A DNA stretch of 64,000 nucleotides from Deroplatys truncata (taxonomy: Eukaryota > Arthropoda > Insecta > Mantodea > Mantidae), in the NCBI GenBank assembly GCA_030765065.1, contig CM060978.1, positions 114,247,692-114,311,691 of the forward strand, read 5' to 3'. The notes beneath the pieces were generated by a model. The model searched no databases. It saw only the letters and a list, made by a program, of their open reading frames with translations, and was not told where the DNA came from. Position 1 is the stretch's first letter; every line of letters begins with the position of its first letter. The position numbers and the translations under genes were made by a program. Below, piece by piece: positions 44,306 to 55,259 of the stretch.

Positions 44306-44695
44306 CTGCAAGAGCTTGTGCCCACTCGATTTCCAGAGATGCAAACCTTACAACTTTGAATATCTTCACGTGATTAAAGAATAAAATTATTTACCGGGCT
44401 TATCTTAAGACCCTGTGCTGTAGATCACTGCTTACAAGATATCTTTAGACAAGGCAGTTAAGTCCAGAAAATAAAGTTATGCTTCAAGAAAGCCTTCCTT
44501 TGTATATTTTCTTGTATTTCATACATCCAAGTAAATTTACCTACACAATTTGCTCTTAATGAGCTAGTTGCTTTCTGTTTGCTTTGCTAGAGCTGCAGCC
44601 TTATAGGTGAAGTTTACACGTTCTTATTTTTAACATTGATTTTATAGTTTTCGTTCTTTTGTAAGTTAGGTCAAGAGCCCGAAACAATAGCTTAC

Positions 44696-44811
44696 CACCG
44701 ACTTCTCAACTTCCTTCCAGAGCTTCACCACACGCTGCCTGCGGCGGTTCGAAAGAGCCGACACAGCCATCAGATGCCTAGGGGAATCCACCGCCAGCTC
44801 CGACAGATTGC
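44696..44811 (-). CDS. Candidate coding exon (copy A of a duplicated exon)
   Basis: Minus strand: a strong acceptor (cctaacctcctccag) precedes 44811, and a canonical donor (gtaagc) starts at 44695. The 116 nt read, after completing a Gly codon, NLSELAVDSPRHLMAVSALS, then NRRRQRVVKLWKEVEKSV. The basic, helical end suggests a short interaction segment, but I do not recognise a family. The phase (1 in, 0 out) agrees with the candidate first exon at 45362-45329 and the last exon at 44305. Its near-twin lies at 44973-45082. Confidence 0.45.
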
Positions 44812-44827
44812 CTGGAGGAGGTTAGGC

Positions 44828-44971
44828 TCACCTCGTTCAGTTAAACTCTGCTCTCGTGTAACACAACATATGCAGCCATGTCTTGTGTGTATGTAACTAT
44901 ATATGAAGAGCATCATTTCAAAACGTATCGAGTCCCCCTTTCCTAATTTTGCAGGAAAAATAAAAACATTT
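44828..44971. repeat. 144-bp segment, copy 1, between the duplicated exons
   Basis: tcacctcgttcagttaaact to gcaggaaaaataaaaacattt. It is almost identical to 46744-46891, differing only by a 4-base insertion there. It fills the whole gap between the two exon copies. Confidence 0.95.
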
Positions 44972-45082
44972 ACTTCTCAAGTTCCTTCCAGAGCTTCACC
45001 GCACGCTGCCTGCGGCGGTTCGAAAGAACCGACACAGCCATCAGAGGCCTAGGGGAATCCACCGCCAGCTCCGACAGATTGC
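44970..45082 (-). CDS. Candidate coding exon (copy B of a duplicated exon)
   Basis: Same acceptor as copy A (cctcctccag, next to 45082). It reads NLSELAVDSPRPLMAVSVLS, then NRRRQRAVKLWKELEK, then directly a TAA stop (44972-44970) supplied by the 144-bp segment; the donor present in copy A is lost. Against copy A it has four base differences over about 127 bp, all changing an amino acid (H/P, A/V, V/A, V/L). Used as a final exon it would give a shorter protein; otherwise it is a dead duplicate. A weak donor (gaa|gtaaat) is possible. Confidence 0.4.
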
Positions 45083-45328
45083 CTGGAGGAGGTTAGGCAC
45101 ACGTCATCCCTGCTTACGACGATTGCCGATTGGACTTCCGTGCTCTCGGGCATGAAGAGTGAACAGGAACGAACAAACGGCTACTTGATGTCACTAGAAG
45201 CCGCTCGTTTTTTTTTCCCCACAAGCTACCATCGCCAACCAGAGGTCTCCTTTCGAGGGCCGCGAACAAATCATTGAAATGATGCAATAAAAACAACGCC
45301 ACAATCCTTTCAACTCCTTTCCACGTAC

Positions 45329-45362
45329 CTCCCCCATGTGTAGCGATCAGGGCCTTGGTCAT
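45329..45362 (-). CDS. Candidate first coding exon
   Basis: ATG at 45362-45360 with A at -3 (cgaccATG), reading MTKALIATHGG plus one base, followed by a canonical donor (gtacgt, from 45328). It lies in a GC-richer stretch (about 45100-45470) typical of a gene start. The split Gly codon (G|GC) joins in frame to either exon copy (45082 or 44811). Product unknown. The frame stays open upstream through GTG-ACG-ACC, so an internal exon is also possible. Confidence 0.4.
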
Positions 45363-45515
45363 GGTCGTCACCCGGACATTCCCTTACTCCTCTGCCAGCT
45401 ATCCTACCGCATACTAACGGGGGTGCAACAGCGGAACCCCAATACCCCTTCTAACTTCTCATTTCTACTCCACGTTTAATCCTACCTATTCCCGAACCCC
45501 CCCCCCAAAGAGACG
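45363..45515 (-). promoter_or_regulatory. GC-richer flank upstream of the candidate gene
   Basis: Locally GC-rich sequence ending in a C run (45499-45506). No TATA box seen. Placed as a possible promoter or 5' UTR only because it precedes the candidate first exon. Confidence 0.25.
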
Positions 45516-45873
45516 TCATAGGCCATTCCCCGAAAATTCAAGATATACATTTTATTTGCCATGTAAATATCTTCATATACGGTATCTTAATCAAAATCGT
45601 TGAAGCCATTTTTTAGAAAATAAAAAACTTCGAAAAATGTTCCATCTAAAGGATAGTTTGGGCTGGGAGATTTTGTTGAAAATCTTCTGTGGTATCTTTA
45701 GAAGATATTAAATTTAAATACCAACTTTAGTATTTATCCGGTTTTTCGTTTTTGAGTTATCGTGTTCACAGACATGTTTCTAAAATTGCTTTATTTGGAT
45801 TCAGGGGGCCTAAAGGCATGTCTTTCCGTGAAATCTCGGTATGGAATTTTTGGATGGAATGCAAAACTTCCCC

Positions 45874-45876
<3 letters not shown>
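45516..45876 (+). repeat. Hairpin-ended repeat, copy i
   Basis: Plus-orientation copy from about cattccccgaaaattcaag to gcaaaacttcccctac, where the right terminal hairpin is replaced by a (GA)n run. Confidence 0.8.

Positions 45877-45950
<74 letters not shown>
45877..45950. repeat. (AG)37 microsatellite
   Basis: Seventy-four bases of pure AG repeat at the right end of repeat copy i. Confidence 0.98.
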
Positions 45951-45952
<2 letters not shown>

Positions 45953-46004
45953 GTGACTGAGCAGTTGAAAAAAAGAGTATAAAGTACTTGACAATTCAAA
46001 CCAT

Positions 46005-46370
46005 CAATAAACAATATAATGGAAATGGTTGGTGCCACAAAAAATTTGACACACTTTTTAGGCATAATGTTTTTCTCTCTTATGGTTTAAAAGTTATACA
46101 AAATTCTTTCAGAATGAAGAAGACTTCACATGCCATTTGTAAAACATTTTATCTACATACACATCAAAATTGTTTAGCATATTTTTCAGAAAATAAAAAA
46201 TTACAACAATTTGTTTATGTAAATGGTAGGTTGGGAAGATGTACACGCACGCATATTCTTCTAAAAATGCTTTTATTGGATTCAGGGAGCCTCAGAGCAC
46301 ATATTTCCAGTGAAATCTCAGTATTAAATTTTTGGGTGGAATGCAATACTTCTTGTGCTTATTAATAGGT
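46005..46370 (+). repeat. Hairpin-ended repeat, copy j
   Basis: Internally shortened plus-orientation copy: ggttggtgccacaaaaaatt to tttttgggtggaatgcaatac. Confidence 0.8.
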
Positions 46371-46743
46371 AAGGTGTATTGAAAGCAGAAGTCATCTACT
46401 TCATATATGTGCAATCTAGAATTTATGCACTTTGTAAATGAAAAAATCTGACGATTCTTGAGCAGGATGGGCTTTACACGACAGTTGTGATGCCACTCTC
46501 CACAAAAACAAAATAACTTGTGCACCATATGGCACAAGCAGCCTTATAGGGGAGAGCTGTAATGAAGAAATTAATAATTTGCAAACCCATGTTCATGTAA
46601 AATGTTTTCACATCCTCTGCAGGAGAGGAGTGGTTCTTCCTGTTTTGAGGCTAAAATACGAGGACTGTTATACTTTTGTGTCTTCAAGTTACCTGTAAAC
46701 ACAACCATGTAGGGTGCATGAATTTGTACACACCCTATGCCAG
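46371..46743. other. Spacer, no feature seen
   Basis: No gene recognised. Confidence 0.4.
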
Positions 46744-46891
46744 TCACCTCGTTCAGTTAAACTCTGCTCTCGTGTAACACAACATATGCAGCCATGTCTT
46801 GTGTGTATGTGAGTAACTATATATGAAGAGCATCATTTCAAAACGTATCGAGTCCCCCTTTCCTAATTTTGCAGGAAAAATAAAAACATTT
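46744..46891. repeat. 144-bp segment, copy 2
   Basis: Near-identical to 44828-44971, with an extra gtga-type tetramer in the middle. Flanks are unrelated to those of copy 1. Confidence 0.95.
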
Positions 46892-47362
46892 TTCTTTAAA
46901 AATATGCAGTGTTTTCAGAAAAACATGGTGCATAAACATTTGTATAGCCAACTGTAGCTAAATAATATGAAATTTGAAAAATGTTTCCCCACCTTATTCC
47001 TAAGCAATTTTAAATTCAAGAATCCACTGATTACGTTTTGAAGCAGCACATTGGAATTAAATACATTTTTATCCGTCTACGGGATTTAATAGCCTTTTGG
47101 CATTTTGAAGTGACATTCTACCTCAGTGTATGTTCCATTACTATAGTTATCAGTTTTTAATTATGCTCAAATTATAGTATGTAACAATATATTCTGGTTA
47201 AGACACGAACTATGAGGGTCTGAAATAAGAAAATAATAATAATAAAATGAGAACACTGTGAATGTCATGTTGTCTCACAAACTCCCTAAACCACTTTCTT
47301 CATGCAGACAGTCGCATCCTTCAGCATCCTGAGAACTGCCATCAGGTGCAACATCAATGTTG
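46892..47362. other. AT-rich spacer, no feature seen
   Basis: No coding pattern. Confidence 0.4.
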
Positions 47363-47655
47363 AAATGGCTGGTCCAGTAGCTCAGTTGGTAGAGAAACTG
47401 CCTGCTGTACGAGGGGTTCGATTCCAGGCTGGCGGGGGTGGGAATTTTTCTCTAGTCAAGATTAATCCCTATCCTCCTTAGTCTGGAAGTATGAATGAAT
47501 GTGTGTATGATCTAATGATTAAAAAAAACCAAAAGTGCAAGAAACCCAATGACAAGAGTTACACGAGTTAACACCATTGCCAACAGGCAACAAGTTCCAA
47601 AGGAAAGGTCACTGATAAGACCAATGTAGTTGAAGGTGGCATATAAATGGAACTT
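47363..47655 (+). mobile_element. SINE-III, copy 2
   Basis: tRNA-like head with A box tagctcagttgg (47378-47389) and B box ggttcgattcc (47415-47425), then gggtgggaatttttctctag, aagattaatccctatcctcc, and a 3' end ggtggcatataaatgg. The body matches the SINE at 36225, but the head is closer to a Lys/Arg/Thr-type tRNA. Confidence 0.85.
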
Positions 47656-49665
47656 AAATCTCATTTTGAGAAGAGTTTCTACATCAGAGACTTCTTTGCA
47701 TCAGGAACAGCTCTTTAGGTTGACAGGACAGATGGCTCATATATTGTTCTTATCTTTTAAAAGTAAAGGTATAGAGCTTGCTTGGATCATTGCATCTGTA
47801 AGTTGGCTCCATTTTGAGAGCAGTCTGTACGTTTCTGTCTTTGTAGACTTTCTTCAGCATTATCCTCTTCATCTCCTTTATTCCTTCCACTTTCTTGAGC
47901 TGTGATGTTAGTACTTTATAATCCCTTACTACCCAAGTCTCTCCAAATGTTTTGACAGTGCCTACAGTCTGGTAGATAGCCAGACATTCTTCCGGGGTAA
48001 TGATTTTTTTCTTTCTTAAGCAACATCTTTTCTACCACTCAAAAAATTCTGTCAGCTGGTAGGAAATAATGGCCACCTGACTGGAAAGTGCACTATAATT
48101 TTACGAATATGTCAAAGTGCTTTGCACTGAAGCCAGAAGGCAAGAGCTTGGACAGTGTGGGTATTTTTATTCTGCCCTCCGCATCCGTCACAGAACAACC
48201 TGACACATTGGTGCTGTCATCAAAATGTACCTCTCCTAAATGATAGTACTCCTGATGCAACCTCATTTGCTCCCCTTCCTGCTTCAGTCTTATTAGAATG
48301 CTAACTAATGGGAATAGTGTATCTTGCCAATAGCCAGCTTTGGCAATGGTTGCACCTGCTATAGATCAAAGCAATATGGCACTGTTCCAGGAGGACTTTC
48401 TTTCATCAGTTTGTAAAATGCTTTGGGTACACCCGCTTCAGCCAGGTGGCGGTTCTTTACAGATGTGTCTTCTGTATTTTTAATTTGAAACATCATGTGG
48501 CTACAGTAACTACATATGTCAGTTGCTGGTGGCCCAAAATGAGATGAAACCGATGTTGAAGTTGGTGTAGAAAATGTTATGAAAGTACCATTTTTTTTAC
48601 TTTCAGAAACACTTAAAATTATAGATTTTGAATAACCTGTTGATACTCAAGTCAGCTGACAAGTAAAGTTGTTGACTTTTATTTTGATTATAATGAGACT
48701 CCTTCACTTTTACGGTTTCCTCCTCTTATCTCTTATACCTTCACCTGATTTTAACCCTTTTGCAATATTATGTCTCGTTTGTCCTATGCCAAACAATTTC
48801 TTGAGAAACTGGGTACACACAGGCTGTGCTTGATCTTCCATTTTCATCTGAAAATTAATTACTGAAATTATTCAAGATAAAGAAATAACCAAGTACAGAG
48901 TTTTCTAAAATATGCAGCTTTCAAAGTTAATAAAATGTTAATATTTTTATTTGCTAAAACTCTCAAGTTAATTATTACTTTTACTAAGACTGGCATTTAA
49001 GGAAAAAAGGCTTAAACAATTAGAAAATGAACAGGAATATGAAATTAAATTCAAGTTAAGTAACAGTGCCATTCTCCTCATATTAATAACTAAATAATCA
49101 TTGGAACATTATATTGTTAATCTTTGCTGAGGAAACTATACTCCCCTTGTTCTATTCATTGTTAACTAACTTGTACAAACCACATATTTTACAACAATAC
49201 TGTTTCTTGCTTGAGCACTTTTCAGAACTTCTCCTGGTTTCGGTTTCTTTGGAGAAGATACTATTATCATACGGCTCAGTCGAACATTTTGGTCCAATTT
49301 GTTTGGTACACTATACATCAATTTCCTTGCTTTCAACAAAAAGTATGCTGGAATAGTACTACATTTGTATCATCCTTCCTTATGATGGCATGGGACTTTA
49401 AATGTAGAACCGAGTTTGCATACCTATAAAGAGTATTGTAATGTAGAGGCTTATAAATTATGAAGCAGGAAAATTTAACTGTTGTCATAATGCAAGATGC
49501 TCTGAATGACATATTAATAGTTTAGGTATTAATGTTAATAATGTTAACACTGCATTTAACTAATCTTGCTTCTCTTTCAGATTCAAGTTTTGTTTTTCGT
49601 CGTACTCTCTTCCTACTTGCCCTTGATCTTTCACCAACAGCAGCAGAACCTTCCATTTTAACACC
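47656..49665 (-). pseudogene. Multi-exon transposon-type protein gene, decayed
   Basis: Minus strand, several blocks: MEGSAAVGERSRASRKRVRR and KTKLESEREARLV (49659-49560, after a possible acceptor tacattag); MKMEDQAQPVCTQFLKKLFG (48848-48790, preceded by aattttcag and followed by a possible donor); ICSYCSHMMFQIKNTE and SPPGTVPYCFDL (about 48520-48390); GGHYFLPADRIF (about 48065); and IYQTVGTVKTFGETWVVRDY (about 47970-47910). The order (basic K-V-R-R-K block, C-x2-C-x-H, PPGTVPxxFDLQ, GHxxLPxDR) is one I associate with a repeated uncharacterised insect transposon protein, possibly with a DDE-type core. Stops and frameshifts are scattered. A host gene is less likely. Confidence 0.5.
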
Positions 49666-50469
49666 TAATGTACATACACAAACCATCACAACACAATGAA
49701 TCAACAATCAATGTGCAGATAAGTCACACTAACAGTATAGAAACAAATTTTTACGGTATCAAGCAGGCTTACAAACATCAGAAATTTGCAATAAAACTTA
49801 ATACGCTTTGGACCAATCAGTTTTGTGAAAAGAATACAATTTGCTCCAACACTCTTAACTTCAATACAGAAAAAAGATAGGAAAGAATCAATAGTACTGC
49901 AGAACACTTACCTAAGAGCAGAAAATTGCATCAAACTAAATTTCAATTGCAAGGGGATTTAATACATTTTGAAACGACTCCCTTCACATACTCTTTTATA
50001 TATATAATATGTAGTGTAACAAAAATGAGTGCACCACCTTCATGCAGAGGATGAAAACATGTTCAGTGAACTTGGATTTGGAAACCCTCATCCACCAATT
50101 ACAGTAAACCCTTAAAATTCTGCTTATGTTACATAATGAGCAAGTTATACCATTTTTGTGTGAAATGGTACCATAGGTATTAACCGCTACACACAAGAAC
50201 AGTCAGATTGCAAGTAGATGCTCCCGTTTCCCTCTGGTTAGAATACAATTAAAAATGGGACTGTGTGATGTGATTCATCACCAGCATTGTTTTGTTCCGG
50301 TGTGTAATGCATAGATCTCTTATCTTGCCATTAGGCACCTTGGTGCTTTACTACAGAGACAGCCAAAGAACTACGAACCGGCTGTGCATTGTTTTTCCTG
50401 TCTGCGTCCTGGTGCTCATTGCAGTCTGCTGCTATCATAGAAAGGCGCGGATGAAACCATACAATATTT
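49666..50469. other. AT-rich region, no gene seen
   Basis: No terminal repeats for the neighbouring transposase could be found here. Confidence 0.4.
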
Positions 50470-51515
50470 TTAAAACTACTTTAAGGCTTACCAACTTTGT
50501 GAAAGGAGATGCTGAAACTGGTCACCGTCGTCGTCCATACACTTTTGGCACCTCTTTAGGAAACTATCCATCACTCGCCATAGTGCTGGCAATTTCCTGG
50601 CAGATATTTTGTTTCAATTCTTCCAGGGTGTGTGGGTTTGTCTATACACTTTATATTTTAAGTTACCCCAGAGATAGAAATTGCAGGGGGTTAGGTTGGG
50701 GGACCGAGGGGGCCACAAATCTCTACTAATAATTCTGTCCTCAAACACACTCTTAATTGTTCTCATCGAAATATTGGTTGTATGAGCTGCTGCAGTCTCT
50801 TGCTGAAAAAAAAAAGGCAAAATCACGCTCCCGTCTGTTAATTCTCTAAAAAAAAGGGAGCAAAATTGTATTCATGTATGTATGGGCATCAACTGTTGAC
50901 TTGAAAAAAACTGGCCCTACAATTCTTTCTCTGCTCATGGTGCACCATACACCAATTTTTTCGTCATGAACAATATTAGTTTGTCAGAGCTCCAATAACG
51001 TTTATTTTGTGTGCACACATATCCATGAAGGTGGAACCAAGCTCGTCCTTGAAAAATATTAAATATGGGTCTATTTCATCATTGTACACTATTGAGACTC
51101 CACTCACAAAATGTGCAACTAATTACAGGATCACCTGGTTGAAGAGCATGTGCCACAGATATTTTATATGGTTTTAACTTCAGCAAATTGGTAGCTCTTC
51201 GCATAGAGCCATAAGAAATGCCTGCCTGTTGTGAAAGACGCTTAAGTGATTTTTGGGGGGAATTCTCCAAACGATGACGGATGTCGTCTAATGTTTCTTC
51301 GGTAAGAACCATACGCTGTCTTTTAGATTTCTTAGCCTGAACACTTCCTTTGGCCTGAAATTTATTGTAAAGTTCGTGAATTTTTGTACGGCCTGGAACT
51401 TTTACACCTGGAAATCTTTCTGCAAATCATACTTCACTTGGCGAGCTGACTGAGTTAACACATACGAATGATAAATAAATACATGCTGTGCAGTAGAAAA
51501 CATATACTGAGCCAT
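50470..51515 (-). pseudogene. Tc1/mariner-like transposase with DUF4817-type N-terminus
   Basis: Starts at ATG 51515 (MAQYMFSTAQHVFIYHSYVL). The helix-turn-helix part follows at 51312-51079: MVLTEETLDDIRHRLENSPQ, SLKRLSQQAGISYGSMRRAT and LLKLKPYKISVAHAL. Then come F-F-K-D-E (about 51060), KNWCMVHHEQRK (about 50960), QETAAAHTT (degenerate Q-D-G-A-x-x-H block) and WPPRSPNLTPCNFYLWGNLK (50700-50640, the R-S-P-D-L-x-P-x-D block). This matches a large arthropod group of IS630/Tc1-mariner transposases. Several frameshifts and stops. The catalytic Asp of the SPDL block is Asn. No terminal inverted repeats seen. A dead copy. Confidence 0.85.
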
Positions 51516-52679
51516 AATATACTTTGTGACTAAGTACAGGACTAAATAATAAGTAACTCTTAATAACTCAACTACACCACATCACCGTCAACTCAATACT
51601 GTACTGTACTTCACACTGCAGAGAAAAACCATGTCAACAGTGTGACCTTGTTTATAACAGCAGTACATTATCAGATTTCCACATGCCCAGTGGAAAAACA
51701 CCACACAGCCTGTTCATAGTTTCTTGGCTCTCTCATTAGAACAGAGACAATACAACATTCTACAAGTATATGCAAATATATTTGGTACTCAAAGTAACTG
51801 AGGGAGAAAGCATGTGCCTATACTAATAGGGCCAATTCTTCATGTGGTATGTTATTTTTTTATCTCATTATTTACTGTATCGTACAATGTAAGTAGAGTT
51901 GTATAATAACAACTATAACAAGGAAAAGCATTTTGAAAACCTATGTACAGATCCAGTCAAACTGTTAATTGTTAATTTGAAGTCGGGATGCAAATATTGG
52001 ACTTTGAATTTCGCAATTTAGAATTAACTGCCCCCAAAAAGTAAGCCAGAAATGCCTATCCTTGCCACATCACAAAACATTCTACGACCCATGAATACAT
52101 GTAATCACTTTGATTTAAAGCTTAAATCTTTCAAATGTTGTGGAAAAAAAAGATGTATTTCCAAAATGTATCCAATAAGGTGCATTTATTGAAATATTGC
52201 GCTTGGATAACTTAGAAGTTGCCATAAACTGACAAACATAACCTCATACCAGGGAAAAACACCTTATTGAAAGAAAAGGAGAAACCTATGCATGGCGTAA
52301 TATACATAATTCAATGAATAAAGTACTTGCACAGGGGAGCCAGTATGACTATCCACTTGGGAACACATGGCACAACAAATCAAACAAGAAAACTAAAAAA
52401 ACAAGAGTACATAATAAATATCCTTGTACAGTACCTAAAAACATGAATATGGTTAAGATCCAGTATATTATTTGGTCACACATTTGGCTTATTGCCCTTT
52501 AAAAATAGAAGGATGAGAGATTGCTCCATATGGTCTATGGGCCTAATTGTTGAAACTCCAAATTCTTTAGCTATTTTAGTTATACTTTTTTTCTTTTTGT
52601 CCTTTGTTGACCTTTATTTTCATCTTCTTGCTCAGTGACTTGGAAGTACAGTGACACTTAGCCATCTTACAACACAAAA
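51516..52679. other. AT-rich region, no gene seen
   Basis: No coding pattern or repeat recognised. Confidence 0.4.
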
Positions 52680-52930
52680 ATGAATAAATGTATCCAAACC
52701 AATTAAGGGCTTGAGGATGACCTAGGACCACATATGAAGATTGTATTGCTGGACTACATGATCCAAACTAATTAAGAGCTTGAGGATGCCATAGGACCAC
52801 ATATGAAGATTGTATTGCTGGACTACGGAGGAAGGCATCTAAGACTAAGGGAGCTTAAGCAGATGGCAGCTGATAGGCAAACGTGGAAAACCTTTACCAA
52901 GGACCCTCTGACACCTGCAGCATAAGGGGA
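52680..52930 (+). pseudogene. 3' end of a LINE ORF with a tandem duplication
   Basis: A segment reading PRTTYEDCIAGL occurs twice, about 67 bp apart (agaccacatatgaagattg-type repeats at about 52730 and 52797). It is followed by ELKQMAADRQTWKTFTKDP and a stop. The R-P-x-x-T-W/Y ... A-x-D-R-x-x-W pattern is the usual C-terminal end of LINE ORF2 proteins. The rest of the LINE is absent. Confidence 0.5.
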
Positions 52931-55172
52931 AGCTAAAGAAGATGACGTATCCTAAACTAAAACACTGTAACACTACAAAGTAACTCACTAAAAATTAAGT
53001 GAAATAATTGCAAAAATAACTAATATGTTGACTGACTAAAAAGCAATTCTTACATAACTGTAAGAACAAAACTACAATTTCACTTTAACCTAGCAGCTTT
53101 GAAGCACATTGTACACATAACAATGTGAAACTGAGGAAAGTATCTCTCAAGCTTTGGAAGACACATTCTATTGTGACATGGATAAATTTTCAATTTATTA
53201 TGCTATAAAATACTATTTTTTAAAAAAAATTAAGACAATTTTTAATTATAAGTCTGATTTTTAATAATGGGGCCAACATTTTCTTTGAATTATGAATTAT
53301 CCATATTTCAAATTAAACCATTTAAATAACACACAAAACTATATCTCAAGTTTTCAGAAATATGAGCTGCTTCAATTTTGAATTATCAACATTCTACTGC
53401 AACAAATCTTTATAGTTTACAAGAGAGGAAACATGTCCCTTGGTTCAATCATACATTTTTCTTGCACCTGTATGTATGCAGTGATGCAGCAGATTGCTTT
53501 ACTAAGTTACTTTTCTATTGCCATTATTATATAACATTCCTTTAATTCACAGGCTGAACTTTGTATTAATAAGCAGATGCAGTATTTTGAACATTCAAAA
53601 TTTAAATTACATTGCTAATTCAATGATTTTATGATCATCATACGTTAGGCATAACTCTGTTGAACAATGTTACTTTGTTAATACTTTTGCAGGGAATGCT
53701 GCCTTGCATTTATCACAAGGGTACTCAATCCCTCTTAATTTTGTAAACTGTTTGTTTCTGCAGCTGCTGACTTTCTAAGCATGAATTCTATCTATCTTCA
53801 AAGTTTACTATATTTTAATGCTGGTCTGTTACGGGACACATGCACAAGGATGTTCATATCTCCTTATGGACATTTTAGTTTTTAAGTTCTGGCATCTGGT
53901 GTTGACTGATTCTGGAAACTAATTCTTGGAAGTGTCTGCCATTCTTTTCTCCCTATTATGGATATGCTATGGACAATTTGTTTACTTCTTGTGCAATAGA
54001 AAAGCTACTCTAGAAAGAAAAAAAACAATGTTACAATATCAAGCATTGTTTATTGACCATTTGTTTTTTTTTTTTTTTGAAATAAATATCCAAACTACAC
54101 AATTTTCAGAGCTTTATTAAACACTACTCTTATTACTGCAAATGCAGCCAGTGCAAAACCCTGCAATAAAATAACTTTTTTTTTTTTTTTTACAAAGGGA
54201 AGGCATAAAGAAGTGCGCTCTACAGAACACCTTACTTACAGATTCTTTGAACAAAAGAAAATTAAACAAAACAGGAGAAATGCAGCTTTGTAGATGATAA
54301 TGAAAAGGATAGCATGAATTCACTTAATCTTGCTAAATCATTACAGTTACTTTCTTAAACTCACAATATCACTAGGAATAAATTCCACTGTGAACAAACA
54401 CACTCAAACTCTGGAAAATAAATTCTTCCGGGGTAAGGAAAAATATCTTTCTTGGAGCACAGCACATGTAGTTGAAAACATTGTCTGTACAATTCAATCC
54501 TTCAATCTGACACCCTTAAATCAAAATATATTGCGATCCATTGCATTGGCATTTCTTTCCTTAGGAATGATCACTGAAGAGAAAAATTATATTTCTACAG
54601 AACTCCGTTAAAAGTTTCTTTTTATACGTGTGTATTATATATATTTATATTACTTTAGGGATATGCAAAGCAGCAACAACAGTGTTGCTAGCACAACACA
54701 CAATTAGAACTGAATCTGTTTACATTATTATACACAAAGTTTCCTCAAGTGCAGAGAGGGAAGCCACTTTCACAAGTATTAATAGCTACTAAAAAAATTG
54801 CGGCACATGGTGAATAATTATTGGGTTTCTTTCTAACAATATACTGAAGCAGGTAGTTTTCTCATACCCAGAAACAACTGCTTTCAAAAATCAGAAATAG
54901 GATAGAAACAAAAGATAAATGCATGCCGAAACTCTCAAATGATTTGTAATGCCAATTGTTTAGTTTTGTACTGAAATTAGTTTTGCCACTAGGTGCACTA
55001 CAATCTCTGCTAAAACATTGCAATGTATTTTTATTATACAAATTATGTGGTAATATGAAGCTCGTAATTCCCACGCATTGCAACAAGTAATATTATATTT
55101 TACAGCTACATTTATAATGCTTGTAATTTCATTAACTACAACCAAATTATGCAGTTCGTGTGTCCATACCTC
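52931..55172. other. AT-rich region, possibly a long 3' UTR (minus)
   Basis: No coding pattern. A minus-strand AATAAA at about 54117-54112 could end a transcript from the exons at 55259 or 57906. T runs near 54064 and 54178. Confidence 0.3.
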
Positions 55173-55259
55173 TTAAGAGTAAATAGCAACATTATCACAC
55201 TCCTGTCCATCTTTTTCTCCATTACGGTGATTAGGTTTTGGCCCTTCCAGAACTAAATT
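55173..55259 (-). CDS. Candidate alternative last exon
   Basis: Minus strand: a strong acceptor (gttgctccactctccag) precedes 55259. In one frame the exon reads NLVLEGPKPNHRNGEKDGQE then CDNVAIYS and stop (55175-55173). In the phase delivered by a possible internal donor of the exon at 57906 (agag|gtatga) it would instead read FSSGRAKT and stop. Neither product is recognised. The acceptor is convincing; the coding frame is not settled. Confidence 0.35.
   Translation of the reverse strand, partial: NLVLEGPKPNHRNGEKDGQECDNVAIYS

Noticed and set aside
45752..46065. Open frames of Arg-Glu or Ser-Leu repeats on both strands
   Set aside because: They are translations of the (AG)37 microsatellite.
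50614..50826. Real gene at 50292-50729 (+)
   Set aside because: It is the opposite strand of the decayed transposase.
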